A stretch of DNA of 41,062 nucleotides, taken from contig NZ_LJYG01000047.1 in the NCBI RefSeq assembly GCF_001440035.1, positions 106,271 through 147,332 of the forward strand, in the 5' to 3' direction. The stretch is from Bradyrhizobium manausense. GTDB lineage: Bacteria; Pseudomonadota; Alphaproteobacteria; Rhizobiales; Xanthobacteraceae. Under the pieces are notes generated by a model that saw nothing but the letters and a program-made list of their open reading frames with translations, ran no database searches and was not told the DNA's origin. Positions 15,947-24,400 of this stretch are shown here, one piece after another. Within the stretch, counting starts at the first letter, position 1; each line of letters starts with the position of its first letter. The translations under genes were made by a program, and so were the position numbers.

Positions 15947-17278
15947 TCAATGCCCAGCCGTCGGCTCGACGACCGGATCATACGTCGGCACCGCCTTGCC
16001 GCCGCCGCGATAGACGATCGAGGCCGCAATGATACCCAGCAGTGCTGCGAACATCAGCCAGGCGCCGGGCATAGCCTTGTTGCCGGTCTGCTCGATCAGC
16101 CAGGTCGAGGCGAACGGCGTGAAGGTGCCGAACAGCGCGGCTGCGAGCGCGAAGGCCAGCGAGAAGCAGGTCGTGCGCACATGCGCCGGCACGATCTCGA
16201 CCAGCGCGCCGAGCATGGTGCCGCTGTACATGCCGAAATAGAACGAGAACATCATCTCGACCGCGAGCAGCTTGCCGAAGGTCGGTGCCGCCACCAGCCA
16301 GCTCAGCGCCGGATAGGCGGTGAGCAGCGAGAGGGTGGCGATCCCGATCAGCACCGGCTTGCGGCCGATGCGGTCGGACAGCGCGCCGCCGACCGGATTC
16401 CAGATGAAGTTGGTGACGGCGACGAGCAACGTCACCAGCAGCGCATCCTGCGTCGACAGCTTCAGCACGGTCTTGCCGAAGGTCGGCGTGTAAACGGTCA
16501 CGAAGTAGAACGTCGTCGTGGTCAGGATCGCGATCATCATGCCGAGGATGACGATGCGCCAATTGGCGAGCGCGGAAGCAAATACCTGGCTCGCGGTCGG
16601 GTGCTTCTTCATGGCGAGGAAAGCAGGCGTTTCCTCCAGCGTGCGCCGCAGGAAGAAGATCAGGGGAATGATCAGGCAACCGACGAAGAAGGGAATGCGC
16701 CAGCCCCAGGACGCGACCGTGTCGGCCGGCATCAGCTCGGACAGGATGTAGCCGAGGATGGAGGCGACGAAGATCGCGACCTGCTGGCTCGACGACTGGA
16801 ACGAAGTGTAGAAGCCGCGATTGCCGGGTGTCGAAATCTCAGCAAGATAGACCGACACGCCGCCTAGCTCGACACCCGCGGAGAAGCCCTGCAGCAAACG
16901 GCCGATCAGCACGATGACGGGCGCTGCGATGCCGATCGTGGCATAGCTCGGACAGAAGGCGATGACGACAGTGCCGACCGCCATGATGCCCAGCGTGACG
17001 ATCAGGCCCTGACGGCGGCCGATGCGATCGATGTAAGCGCCGAGGACGATTGCGCCGACGGGGCGCATCAAGGCGCCGAGCCAGAACACACCGAAGGTGT
17101 TGAGCAGCGACGCGGTCTCGTTGGTGGAGGGGAAGAACGCCTTGCCGATTGCGGCGGCATAGAATCCGAACAGGAAGAAGTCGAACTGCTCGAGGAAATT
17201 GCCCGATGTCGCACGCAGGATCGCGCCGATGCGCGACTTGATTGCTGGCGGATTTGATGATGCTGCTGGTCCAGCCAT
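15947..17278 (-). CDS. MFS transporter, metabolite:H+ symporter family (citrate/tricarballylate type)
   Basis: A 443-residue inner-membrane transporter with about 12 membrane segments. [20 protein letters not shown] near the N-terminus, the loop motif DRIGRRQG and [20 protein letters not shown] are shared with CitA/TcuC-type citrate or tricarballylate proton symporters. A second DRIGRKP motif lies after the central loop. From memory of the family it is close to the citrate type, but the true substrate is inferred. The start ATG 17278 follows GGGGAGTAACGCCA. It is likely controlled by the LysR gene next to it on the same strand, 145 nt upstream. Confidence 0.9.
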   Translation of the reverse strand: MAGPAASSNPPAIKSRIGAILRATSGNFLEQFDFFLFGFYAAAIGKAFFPSTNETASLLNTFGVFWLGALMRPVGAIVLGAYIDRIGRRQGLIVTLGIMAVGTVVIAFCPSYATIGIAAPVIVLIGRLLQGFSAGVELGGVSVYLAEISTPGNRGFYTSFQSSSQQVAIFVASILGYILSELMPADTVASWGWRIPFFVGCLIIPLIFFLRRTLEETPAFLAMKKHPTASQVFASALANWRIVILGMMIAILTTTTFYFVTVYTPTFGKTVLKLSTQDALLVTLLVAVTNFIWNPVGGALSDRIGRKPVLIGIATLSLLTAYPALSWLVAAPTFGKLLAVEMMFSFYFGMYSGTMLGALVEIVPAHVRTTCFSLAFALAAALFGTFTPFASTWLIEQTGNKAMPGAWLMFAALLGIIAASIVYRGGGKAVPTYDPVVEPTAGH

Positions 17279-17423
17279 TGGCGTTACTCCCCTTCAAGAC
17301 GTGGCCGGACCGGAACTCATTTTCACGGCAAGGCGGCAGATTGCTGCTGCGACAATCTGCCTAACCCCTGTCGCGCGCCGCGAGGCGAGTCAATCGGTTT
17401 TTCCGGGGGAAGCTGATGGTTTT

Positions 17424-18317
17424 TCAGGCTTTATTCTGCGCTGCAGCGATCATCCATTGGCGGAAGGCGGCAAGCTTCGGCGTCTCGCGACGGCCCTCCG
17501 GCGAGACCAGATAGAAGCCGGCATCGGCCGGCAGCGCGATCTTGAAGGGAACCACGAGCCGGCCCTTGGCGATGTCGTCCTGCACATAGGACGTCCGTCC
17601 CATCGCCACGCCCATGCCGTCGATCGCCGCCTGGACCGTCATCAAGGTCATGTCGAAGGTGATGCCGGGCTGCCGCGATATGCTGGTTGAAAGCCCCGCT
17701 GCCGTCAGCCAGAGGCGCCAATCGTCGCTGGTGGTGGTATGCAGCAGGACGTGGTCCTTTAGGTCCTCAGGCGTGCGCAGCGATTTGTCGCCCCGAAGCA
17801 GTGAAGGGCTGCACACCGGAAACAGCTCGTCCGCCATCAGCCAGTCGGCGCGCACGCCTGGCCATTGGCCTCGGCCGTAGCGGATCGCGGCATCCACATT
17901 GTCGCGCTGGAAGTCGACGAGGCTGGTCGAGGTGGTGATGCGGACGTCGATGCCGGGATGCGCCTCCTGGAAATCGCTCAGGCGCGGCAGCAGCCATTTC
18001 GCAGCGAGCGAAGCGATCGTCGAGACGGTCAGAACCTTGTCGTCCTCCTTGCGCAGCAGCCGGTCGGTGGCGAGGCGGAGATCGTTGAAGGCGGCGCGAA
18101 CGCCGGGCAGGTAGTCGCGCGCTTCCGGCGTCAGCGCGAGCGCGCGGTTCTGCCGGATGAACAGGCGGATGCCGAGCTCCTCCTCGAGGCGCCGGATCTG
18201 ATGGCTGATCGCGGTCTGGGTCACGTTCAGTTCGGATGCGGCCACCGTGAAGCTGAGATGGCGCGCGGCGGCCTCGAACGCCCGTAATCCGTTCAGGGAT
18301 GGCAATCTGGCAGTCAT
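17424..18317 (-). CDS. LysR-family transcriptional regulator (GcvA-like)
   Basis: A 297-residue DNA-binding regulator. The N-terminal helix-turn-helix spans about residues 7-65: LRAFEAAARHLSFTVAASEL, then VTQTAISHQIRRLEEELG. FEAAARHLSFT and the spacing match the GcvA-type subgroup. The C-terminal effector domain starts near residue 90. It lies upstream of, and in the same direction as, the transporter gene, and divergent from the DUF1127 gene. A short inverted repeat (18332-18348) just before its start may be its own binding site. The likely role is control of the neighbouring transporter or catabolic genes in response to a small molecule. Confidence 0.92.
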   Translation of the reverse strand: MTARLPSLNGLRAFEAAARHLSFTVAASELNVTQTAISHQIRRLEEELGIRLFIRQNRALALTPEARDYLPGVRAAFNDLRLATDRLLRKEDDKVLTVSTIASLAAKWLLPRLSDFQEAHPGIDVRITTSTSLVDFQRDNVDAAIRYGRGQWPGVRADWLMADELFPVCSPSLLRGDKSLRTPEDLKDHVLLHTTTSDDWRLWLTAAGLSTSISRQPGITFDMTLMTVQAAIDGMGVAMGRTSYVQDDIAKGRLVVPFKIALPADAGFYLVSPEGRRETPKLAAFRQWMIAAAQNKA

Positions 18318-18331
18318 TTGGCAGCATGATA

Positions 18332-18348
18332 CATGAGTTTAATTCATG
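18332..18348. promoter_or_regulatory. Candidate LysR-type operator
   Basis: CATGA-GTTTAAT-TCATG is an AT-rich 5-bp inverted repeat in otherwise GC-rich DNA, 15 nt upstream of the lysR start and between divergent genes. LysR proteins usually bind interrupted palindromes in such places. The site is short, so this is a suggestion only. Confidence 0.35.
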
Positions 18349-18427
18349 CGAAAAGGTACAAATTGTCGTTTGTAGATCTGCGAACGTGAGCAGATATTAG
18401 TGGCCAACTTAGCTCCAGGAGCTGAAG

Positions 18428-18631
18428 ATGTCTACTTTGACCCAGAATTCGATGACAAATCATCATGCGCCCGGGCTGCTCTACCAGATCGGCGAAACGC
18501 TCCACATCTGGCACGAGCGCTACCGGACCCGGCGCGAGCTGACCAACTGGACTGCCCGCGATCTGCACGACGTCGGCCTGTCCTGGACCGACATCGCCCA
18601 CGAGGCCGACAAACCCTTCTGGCGGGCCTGA
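18428..18631 (+). CDS. DUF1127 family small protein
   Basis: A 67-residue protein. The C-terminal part (WHERYRTRRELTNWTARDLH, then DVGLSWTDIAHEADKPFW) is the DUF1127 motif: Arg-rich, then L-x-DhGl. Proteins with this domain are short, abundant under stress in alphaproteobacteria, and some are linked to RNA turnover or phosphate and carbon metabolism. CCAGGAGCTGAAG places a strong ribosome binding site before the ATG. It is followed by a GC-rich hairpin and then the acetyltransferase gene. Confidence 0.88.
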   Translation: MSTLTQNSMTNHHAPGLLYQIGETLHIWHERYRTRRELTNWTARDLHDVGLSWTDIAHEADKPFWRA

Positions 18632-18642
18632 TAGGCCGCCAG

Positions 18643-18672
18643 GCCGGCGCCGCCTGACCACGGGGCGCCGGC
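18643..18672 (+). terminator. GC-rich hairpin after the DUF1127 gene
   Basis: GCCGGCGCC (18643-18651) and GGCGCCGGC (18664-18672) form a perfect 9-bp stem with a 12-nt loop, 11 nt after the DUF1127 stop. It is followed by GGTCCCTCTTC without a T-run. It may attenuate transcription into the acetyltransferase gene. Confidence 0.45.
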
Positions 18673-18696
18673 GGTCCCTCTTCGAGGTCGCGTGTC

Positions 18697-19320
18697 ATGA
18701 GCAGCTATCGTCTGGAAGACCTGAGGCAACACGCGGATACGCTGCGTACCCGCGACGGAGGGGCGGTCAACCTTCGCTTCGTCGAGCCGCGCGATACCGA
18801 CGAGCTTCAACACTATTTCCGTTCGCTCACGACCCGCTCCCGCTACAACCGCTTCTTTGGAGCGATCAGCGAGCTGCCGAAGGGGCTGCTGAGCGAGTTT
18901 CTCGACATCGGCGCGCGCGAGCGTTTTACCGTAGTCGCGACCAAGTTGATCGATGGCTTCGAGACCATCATTGCCGAGGCGCGCTACGCCTTCCACGCCG
19001 AGACCGCGACGCTCGAATTCGGCCTGTCCGTCGACGACCGCTGGCAGCGCCATGGCATCGCCACCGCGCTGATGAAGAATCTCGAATGCCGCGCCGCCGC
19101 GCTTGGCGCCGAGCACATGTTCGGCGACACCCTGCGCTCCAACGAAACCATGGTCTCGCTGGCACGCAAATCCGGCTTTGTCTTCGTCAATCACCCCGAT
19201 GACTGGAAGCTGGTGCGCTTCGACAAGGAGATCCAGGTCGCGCCGCAGGACATCCCCTGCGCGAGCTGGCGTCTCGCCGACCTTTCCCGTCAGGCCGAAC
19301 GCCCCTCAGCCTCGGCCTGA
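18697..19320 (+). CDS. GNAT family N-acetyltransferase
   Basis: A 207-residue protein with a GNAT fold. The early segment GGAVNLRFVEPRDTDELQHY is typical of the first strand and helix. Motif A is seen as the strand LEFGLSVDDRWQRHGIATAL, where the acetyl-CoA-binding loop is the degenerate RWQRHGIA (Q/R-x-x-G-x-G/A), followed by helix MKNLECRAAALGA. The family acetylates small amines or protein N-termini or lysines; the substrate here is unknown. A strong terminator follows the gene. Confidence 0.85.
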   Translation: MSSYRLEDLRQHADTLRTRDGGAVNLRFVEPRDTDELQHYFRSLTTRSRYNRFFGAISELPKGLLSEFLDIGARERFTVVATKLIDGFETIIAEARYAFHAETATLEFGLSVDDRWQRHGIATALMKNLECRAAALGAEHMFGDTLRSNETMVSLARKSGFVFVNHPDDWKLVRFDKEIQVAPQDIPCASWRLADLSRQAERPSASA

Positions 19321-19330
19321 CACCACTCCG

Positions 19331-19367
19331 TGCCCGGCCTGGCCAAGCCAGCGCCGGGCATTTTTTT
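19331..19367 (+). terminator. Rho-independent terminator after the acetyltransferase gene
   Basis: TGCCCGGC (19331-19338) pairs with GCCGGGCA (19353-19360), and seven T residues follow directly (19361-19367). This is a classic intrinsic terminator, 11 nt after the stop codon. Confidence 0.88.
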
Positions 19368-19403
19368 GTGCGACGACGGAATGGATCCGCCTGTTCTGAC
19401 TGC

Positions 19404-19485
19404 GTACCCGGATGGAGCAGCGCAATCCGGGATTCGTGCCACAAGCACTGAGACCCCGGATTTCGCTTCGCTCCATCCGGGCTAC
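19404..19485. repeat. CCCGGATGGAGC-type palindromic repeat (copy 1)
   Basis: GTACCCGGATGGAG at the left is mirrored by CTCCATCCGGGCTAC at the right, with inner ATCCGGG and CCCCGGAT arms. Copies 2 and 3 are at 24307-24390 and 24844-24926. It fills the space between two converging genes. Confidence 0.8.
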
Positions 19486-19495
19486 GGCTGACCAA

Positions 19496-20326
19496 CTACT
19501 TCCCCGTAAACACCGCCTTGCGCTTCTCGATGAACGCCTGCACCGCCTCCTTGTGATCGGCGGTCGTGGTGAGACGGATCAATCGCTCGGCTTCGTGATC
19601 GCGCGCCGTCTCGAAATCGAACAGCAGGGCCTCATCGAGATTGTCCTTCATGTAGCGCAGCGCCAGGCGCGGGCCTTCGGCGAGAGACTTTGCCAATGCG
19701 AATGCTTCGGTCTGCAGCTTGTCGTCGGGCACGACGCGGTTGACGAGCCCGATCGCCTCCGCGCGCGCCGCGTCGACGCGGTCGCCGGTGAACAGCAGCT
19801 CGCGCGCCCGTGCGGTGCCGACGAGGCGGGTGAGCAGCCAGGCGATGCCGTAGTCACCGCTCAGCGCGATGCGGGCATAGCCGGTGGCGACAAAGGCCGA
19901 TTGCGCGGCGATGCGGATATCGCAGGCCATGGCAATCGCCAGCCCGGCGCCGACCGCAGGGCCGGGCAGGGCGGCGATGGTCGGCTTGCGCACCGACGCC
20001 AGCGCGCCGGTGAGCAGCCGCTGCCGCTCCTGGAGATCGGCGACCTTCTCGTCAAAGGACATTTCCAGCTTCTTCGGATCGCGATGCGCGCCCATGCCCT
20101 TGACGTTGCCGCCGGCGCAGAACGCCTCGCCAGCGCCGGTGATGAGCAGCGCGCCGACATCGGGACTCTCACCGCAGGTGCGGATCATGGTCCGCAGCGC
20201 CGGGGTCAACGTGTCCGACAGCGAATTGCGCGCCTCCGGCCGGTTCAGCGTGATCACGGCGACGCGACCGCGGATGACGCAGAGGAGTTCATTGGTGCCG
20301 GTGTCGATGGCGGTTTCCGTGGTCAT
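19496..20326 (-). CDS. Enoyl-CoA hydratase/isomerase family protein
   Basis: A 276-residue crotonase-fold enzyme, likely adding water to or isomerising an enoyl-CoA in fatty acid or side-chain breakdown. NRPEARNSLSDTL near the N-terminus, the oxyanion-hole segments GEAFCAGGNVKGMG and PAVGAGLAIAMACDIRIA, and the later GLVNRVVP are family marks. The start ATG 20326 is chosen because AGGGAGG lies 6 nt upstream; nine more codons are open before it but they come from the adjacent repeat. It is on the same strand as the SDR gene but separated from it by a repeat. Confidence 0.9.
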   Translation of the reverse strand: MTTETAIDTGTNELLCVIRGRVAVITLNRPEARNSLSDTLTPALRTMIRTCGESPDVGALLITGAGEAFCAGGNVKGMGAHRDPKKLEMSFDEKVADLQERQRLLTGALASVRKPTIAALPGPAVGAGLAIAMACDIRIAAQSAFVATGYARIALSGDYGIAWLLTRLVGTARARELLFTGDRVDAARAEAIGLVNRVVPDDKLQTEAFALAKSLAEGPRLALRYMKDNLDEALLFDFETARDHEAERLIRLTTTADHKEAVQAFIEKRKAVFTGK

Positions 20327-20348
20327 CTTCGCCTCCCTACTCCTTGGC

Positions 20349-20427
20349 GTCATTCCGGGGCGATGCGAAGCATCGAACCGGAATCTCGAGATTCCGGGTT
20401 CGGTCCTGCGGACGGCGCCGGAATGAC
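20349..20427. repeat. GTCATTCCGGGGCG-type palindromic repeat (copy 2)
   Basis: GTCATTCCGGGGCGATGCGA at the left end and GGCGCCGGAATGAC at the right end, with an inner CCGGAATCTCGAGATTCCGG palindrome (about 20379-20398). It lies between the SDR and enoyl-CoA hydratase genes. Confidence 0.85.
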
Positions 20428-20435
20428 GAACTCAC

Positions 20436-21137
20436 TCAAAACTTCTCCACCCAAGGCCGCAGCTCGAGCTCCCAGCTCCAGGCGCTGCGCGGCTGCTGCA
20501 ACACGTTCCAGTAGCTCTCGGCGATGGCATCGGGATCCAGCATCGAATCCGGCTTGTCCGCCGCTTCCGTGCGTGTCGCACTGCGGATGCCGCCGTCGAT
20601 CACGAAATGCGCGACATGGATGCCTTGCGGCGATAATTCGCGCGCCATGCTCTGCGCGAGGCCGCGCAGCGCGAACTTGCCCATCGCGAACGGCGCCGAT
20701 TGCGCATAGCCCTTGACGCTGGCCGAGGCGCCGGTGAACAGGATCGCGCCGTGCTGGTTCGGCACCATGCGCTTGGCGGCCTGCTGCGCCACCAGGAAGC
20801 CGCCATAGGCGCTGACCGCGATGGCATTCGCGACGTCGGCCGGGACCAGCTCGACGAACGGCCCGCGCGAACGGCCAGAGGCGTTGTAAACGACGAGGTC
20901 GGGCGTGCCGATCTCGCGCTCGACCAGGCCAAACAGGCGCTCGACCTCCTCAGGCTCAGTGGCGTTGCAGGCATAGGCCTTCGCGCCGGTCTCGCTGCAG
21001 AGTGCGCCCAGCTTCTCGATCTTGCGCGCGGCCAGCGCGACGCGGATGCCTTGCTTTGACAGCAGCCGTGCCAGCGAGGCGCTCAGGCCTTCGCCGGCGC
21101 CGACGATGAGCGCGACCTTGTATTTCGGATGTTCCAT
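20436..21137 (-). CDS. SDR-fold protein lacking the catalytic tyrosine
   Basis: A 233-residue Rossmann-fold protein of the short-chain dehydrogenase/reductase superfamily. The cofactor motif is GAGEGLS (residues 13-19, usual TGxxxGxG), followed by ALAARKIEKL; YNASG (84-88) replaces NNAG. At the active site the serine is near 138-140 in TGASAS, the lysine is K154, but the YxxxK tyrosine position is F150 (PFAMGK). A normal proton-relay reaction is therefore doubtful. It could bind NAD(P) and an acyl-CoA-like ligand without classical catalysis, or use another residue. It stands divergent from the acyl-CoA dehydrogenase gene. Confidence 0.82.
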   Translation of the reverse strand: MEHPKYKVALIVGAGEGLSASLARLLSKQGIRVALAARKIEKLGALCSETGAKAYACNATEPEEVERLFGLVEREIGTPDLVVYNASGRSRGPFVELVPADVANAIAVSAYGGFLVAQQAAKRMVPNQHGAILFTGASASVKGYAQSAPFAMGKFALRGLAQSMARELSPQGIHVAHFVIDGGIRSATRTEAADKPDSMLDPDAIAESYWNVLQQPRSAWSWELELRPWVEKF

Positions 21138-21221
21138 GATGTGATCTCTCGGGGACGGGACGCCGTTGATCTAGGCATCCGCCGTGCGGACAGCCAGCCG
21201 GCGCCATCGGCCTGCCGATCA

Positions 21222-21241
21222 CAATTCCGCAGAGCGAATTG
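21222..21241. promoter_or_regulatory. Possible operator between divergent SDR and acyl-CoA dehydrogenase genes
   Basis: CAATTC (21222-21227) and GAATTG (21236-21241) form a 6-bp inverted repeat with an 8-nt spacer, in the 234-nt gap between the divergent genes. The arrangement would suit a dimeric repressor, but the arms are short and could be chance. Confidence 0.25.
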
Positions 21242-21371
21242 CTCCTTCACGGCAATCATGCCTCCCTGACAATTTGCAGCTTTATCGCCTCTCGCGACGG
21301 GAGCATGATCGACATCATCTCAAGCGGCAAGCGATAAGAATTGCCGCCGGGCGGAAACGAAGAGGACGATC

Positions 21372-23156
21372 ATGCACGAGCCGGTCACAGCGCAGCCGAA
21401 AAGTGCCGCGGCCGCACCTTCCGGCCTGCTGGCGCCCGACACGTCAGGCATGAATTTCTACCGTGCCGATCCGGCGCTGACGGACCTCCTGCGCATCCAT
21501 CTGCCGGATAATCTGTTTCGCCACATCGAGCCGCATCTCGGCCGCCTCGGCGAGCTCGCCGGCGGCCGTCTCGACGAATGCGCGCGGCTGGCCGATCGGC
21601 ACACGCCGATACTGCATCAGCGCGACAAGTTCGGCCGCGACGTGCAGTGGATCGAATATCACCAGGCCTATCGCGAGCTGGAGAACGCCGCCTTCGGCGA
21701 ATTCGGCATCCACGCGCTGTCGAACGCCAAGGGCATCATGGGCTGGCCCGACAAATACCCCGTCGTTGCCAAGCATGCTTTCACGTTTCTGTTCAACCAG
21801 ACCGAATTCGGCATGGGCTGCCCGATCAATGTGACCGACGGCTGCGCCAAATTGCTTTCGAATTTCGGCAGTGAGGCGCTGAAGGCAAAGTATCTCGATG
21901 GCCTGACCTCGACCGACATGAGCAAGCTGACGCAAGGCGGCCAATTCATGACGGAGAAGGAAGGCGGCTCCGACGTCGGCATGCTGACCACGCGCGCGGT
22001 GCAGGAGGGCGGTCACTGGCGCCTCTACGGCGAGAAATGGTTCTGCTCGAATGCGGACGCCAAGGTCGTGATGCTGCTGGCGCGCCCGGAGGGCGCCGGC
22101 CCCGGCACGCGCGGCGTCGGCCTGTTCCTGATGCCGCGCTTGCTCGATGACGGCGCGCAGAACCACTATCGGATCGTGCGTCTGAAGGACAAGCTCGGCA
22201 CCCGCTCGATGGCCTCGGGCGAGATCAAGCTCGAAGGCGCGATCGCCTATGCGGTCGGCAAGCTCGACCGCGGCTTCGTGCAGATGGCCGAGATGGTGAA
22301 CTCGTCGCGGCTCTCCAATGGCGTCAAGTCGACCGCGCTGATGCGCCGCGCCTATCATGATGCGATGACGGTGGCGACGAGCCGCGTCGTGTTCGGCAGC
22401 CGCATCATCGATCTGCCGCTCGGCCGTCGCCAGATGCTGAAGATCATGCTGCCGGTCGAGCAGGCGCTGTCGATGAGCTTTCTCACTGCAGACGCGCTCG
22501 ACCGCGCCGAAGCCGGCAGCCAGGACGCGGCGGCGCTGCTGCGCATCCTGACGCCAACCTTGAAATTCCGCGCCACGCGCGATGCGCGAAAAGTCTGCGG
22601 CGATGCGCTCGAGATGCGCGGCGGCATCGGCTATATCGAGGAATTCGCCACGCCCCGCCTGCTGCGCGATGCGCATCTCGGCTCGGTCTGGGAAGGCACC
22701 GGCAACATCGTGGCGATCGATGCGCTGCGGCGTGCCGTCGGCCGCCACGGCGCGGAATCCGCGCTCTCAGCCGATCTGCATGCGCGGCTCGATGACAGCC
22801 CCTCCGTGCCGCAGGCCTGGCGCGACAATCTGCGCGGCTTCGTCGATCGCGCGGTCCGCCTCGCGCGCGAGGTCGCCGGCAAGTCCGAGAACGAGGCCGA
22901 GGCGCGGCGCGCCACGAGCCTGCTCTATCATGTCGCCAGCGCAGTGGCGCTCGCCTGGGAGGCGCATCGCATCCACGGCATGCGCGGCGATGCGCGCAGG
23001 TTGCTGCTGTCGCGGCTGGTGATCGACCATCGGGTGACGCCCGGCGATCCGTTCCGGCTGACGGAAAATGCCACGCAGGCAAAGATCGCGGCGCTGCTGC
23101 TCGGCGATAGCTCGGCCGGCATGAGCGAGGTTGGCGAACTCGTTCTGGCAGCGTAG
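21372..23156 (+). CDS. Acyl-CoA dehydrogenase, AidB-like
   Basis: A 594-residue FAD-dependent acyl-CoA dehydrogenase, longer than the common 380-residue type and matching the AidB-like group of about 550-600. The N-terminal extension includes MNFYRADPAL. The flavin-binding segment MTEKEGGSDVG lies around residues 195-205, and GGIGYIEEFATPRLLRDAHL then GSVWEGTGNI near 420-455 holds the probable base region. It probably oxidises an acyl-CoA; some AidB relatives have other roles in DNA alkylation stress. The alcohol dehydrogenase gene follows after 45 nt in the same direction, so they are likely co-transcribed. Confidence 0.9.
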   Translation: MHEPVTAQPKSAAAAPSGLLAPDTSGMNFYRADPALTDLLRIHLPDNLFRHIEPHLGRLGELAGGRLDECARLADRHTPILHQRDKFGRDVQWIEYHQAYRELENAAFGEFGIHALSNAKGIMGWPDKYPVVAKHAFTFLFNQTEFGMGCPINVTDGCAKLLSNFGSEALKAKYLDGLTSTDMSKLTQGGQFMTEKEGGSDVGMLTTRAVQEGGHWRLYGEKWFCSNADAKVVMLLARPEGAGPGTRGVGLFLMPRLLDDGAQNHYRIVRLKDKLGTRSMASGEIKLEGAIAYAVGKLDRGFVQMAEMVNSSRLSNGVKSTALMRRAYHDAMTVATSRVVFGSRIIDLPLGRRQMLKIMLPVEQALSMSFLTADALDRAEAGSQDAAALLRILTPTLKFRATRDARKVCGDALEMRGGIGYIEEFATPRLLRDAHLGSVWEGTGNIVAIDALRRAVGRHGAESALSADLHARLDDSPSVPQAWRDNLRGFVDRAVRLAREVAGKSENEAEARRATSLLYHVASAVALAWEAHRIHGMRGDARRLLLSRLVIDHRVTPGDPFRLTENATQAKIAALLLGDSSAGMSEVGELVLAA

Positions 23157-23201
23157 GCTGCGCGTCACGATCAAACAAAAAAGCGCGACAGGGAGTGCTC
23201 G

Positions 23202-24290
23202 ATGAAGGCCGCCGTCCTCTATGAAGTCAACAAGCCGCTCGTCATCGAGGATGTCAGCCTGCCGAAGCCCGGCCCGCGCGAGGTACTGATCCGCACTGCT
23301 GTCGCTGGCCTCTGCCATTCGGACCTTCACTTCATGGAGGGCCTCTATCCGCATCCGCTGCCCGCGGTGCTCGGCCATGAGTCCGCCGGAATCGTCGAGC
23401 AGGTCGGCTCCGATGTGACCTATGTGAAGCCGGGCGACCACGTCGTCACCTGCCTCTCCGTGTTCTGCGGCACCTGCGACAATTGCACCACCGGTCGCAC
23501 CGTGCTCTGCACCGACACCACGGTGAAGATGCTGCCGGGCGTCTCAGATCGGATGCAGTGGTCGAAACCCGACAAGCTGCACCAGTTCCTCAATCTCTCG
23601 TCCTTCGCAGAGCAGATGCTCGTGCACGAGAATGCCATCGTCAAAATCCGCAAAGACATGCCGCTCGACCTCGCTGCGCTGATCGGCTGCGGCGTCATCA
23701 CCGGCTACGGCGCGGTGGTGAATACGGCGAAGGTCACGGCCGGAGAGACGGTCGCGGTCATCGGCTGCGGCGGCGTCGGCATGGCCGCGATCAACGGCGC
23801 GCAGATCGCCGGCGCCGGCCGCATCATCGCCATCGACACCAATCCGGCCAAGCTGCAGCTGGCGACCAAGTTGGGCGCGACCGACATCATCAACCCCGCC
23901 GACGGCGACGTGGTGAAGCAGGTGCGCGACCTCACCAATGGCGGCGTGCAGCATTCCTTCGAGGTGCTCGGCCGCAAGGAGACCGCCGAGCAGGCGTTCG
24001 CCATGCTGGCCTCGGGCGGCACCGCCACCATCGTCGGCATGATCCCGTTCGGCCAGAAGATCGAGCTGCACGGTTTCGACTTCCTGAGGGAGCGGAAGAT
24101 CCAGGGCTCGTCGATGGGCTCCAACCATTTCCGCGTCGACATGCCGCGCCTGGTCGATTTCTACCTGCGCGGCCGGCTGCACCTGGAGGACTGGATCTCG
24201 GCCAAGTTGAAGCTCAGCGAGATCAACGAGGGCTTCGCCAACATGAAGGCCGGCAAGACGCTGCGCAGCGTGATCGTGTTTGATAGCTGA
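23202..24290 (+). CDS. Zinc-dependent alcohol dehydrogenase (medium-chain)
   Basis: A 362-residue NAD(P)-dependent medium-chain dehydrogenase. Catalytic zinc ligands are C38 and H59 (with E60) in GLCHSDLHF and VLGHES. The structural zinc is held by C89, C92, C95 and C103 (CGTCDNC...C). The cofactor motif is GCGGVGMAAINGAQ. This is the class III-like layout, close to enzymes for longer alcohols. A start with AGGGAGTGCTCG before the ATG is good. It follows the acyl-CoA dehydrogenase, so the pair may convert an alcohol-derived acyl chain. Confidence 0.92.
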   Translation: MKAAVLYEVNKPLVIEDVSLPKPGPREVLIRTAVAGLCHSDLHFMEGLYPHPLPAVLGHESAGIVEQVGSDVTYVKPGDHVVTCLSVFCGTCDNCTTGRTVLCTDTTVKMLPGVSDRMQWSKPDKLHQFLNLSSFAEQMLVHENAIVKIRKDMPLDLAALIGCGVITGYGAVVNTAKVTAGETVAVIGCGGVGMAAINGAQIAGAGRIIAIDTNPAKLQLATKLGATDIINPADGDVVKQVRDLTNGGVQHSFEVLGRKETAEQAFAMLASGGTATIVGMIPFGQKIELHGFDFLRERKIQGSSMGSNHFRVDMPRLVDFYLRGRLHLEDWISAKLKLSEINEGFANMKAGKTLRSVIVFDS

Positions 24291-24306
24291 TGCAACGGCG
24301 GTGTTC

Positions 24307-24390
24307 GTGGCCCGGATGGAGCGAAGCGTAATCCGGGACGCTTGCCGCGGACGCGCTGTCCCGGATTGCGCTGGGCTCCATCCGGGCTAC
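24307..24390. repeat. CCCGGATGGAGC-type palindromic repeat (copy 2)
   Basis: GTGGCCCGGATGGAGCGAAG at the left and GGCTCCATCCGGGCTAC at the right. It lies between converging genes and ends 10 nt before the stop of the NTF2-like gene. Confidence 0.85.
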
Positions 24391-24400
24391 GGGAGGAGCC

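Noticed and set aside
21444..22748. Long open frame opposite the acyl-CoA dehydrogenase gene
   Set aside because: Same reason: shadow of a well-supported coding region without recognisable motifs.
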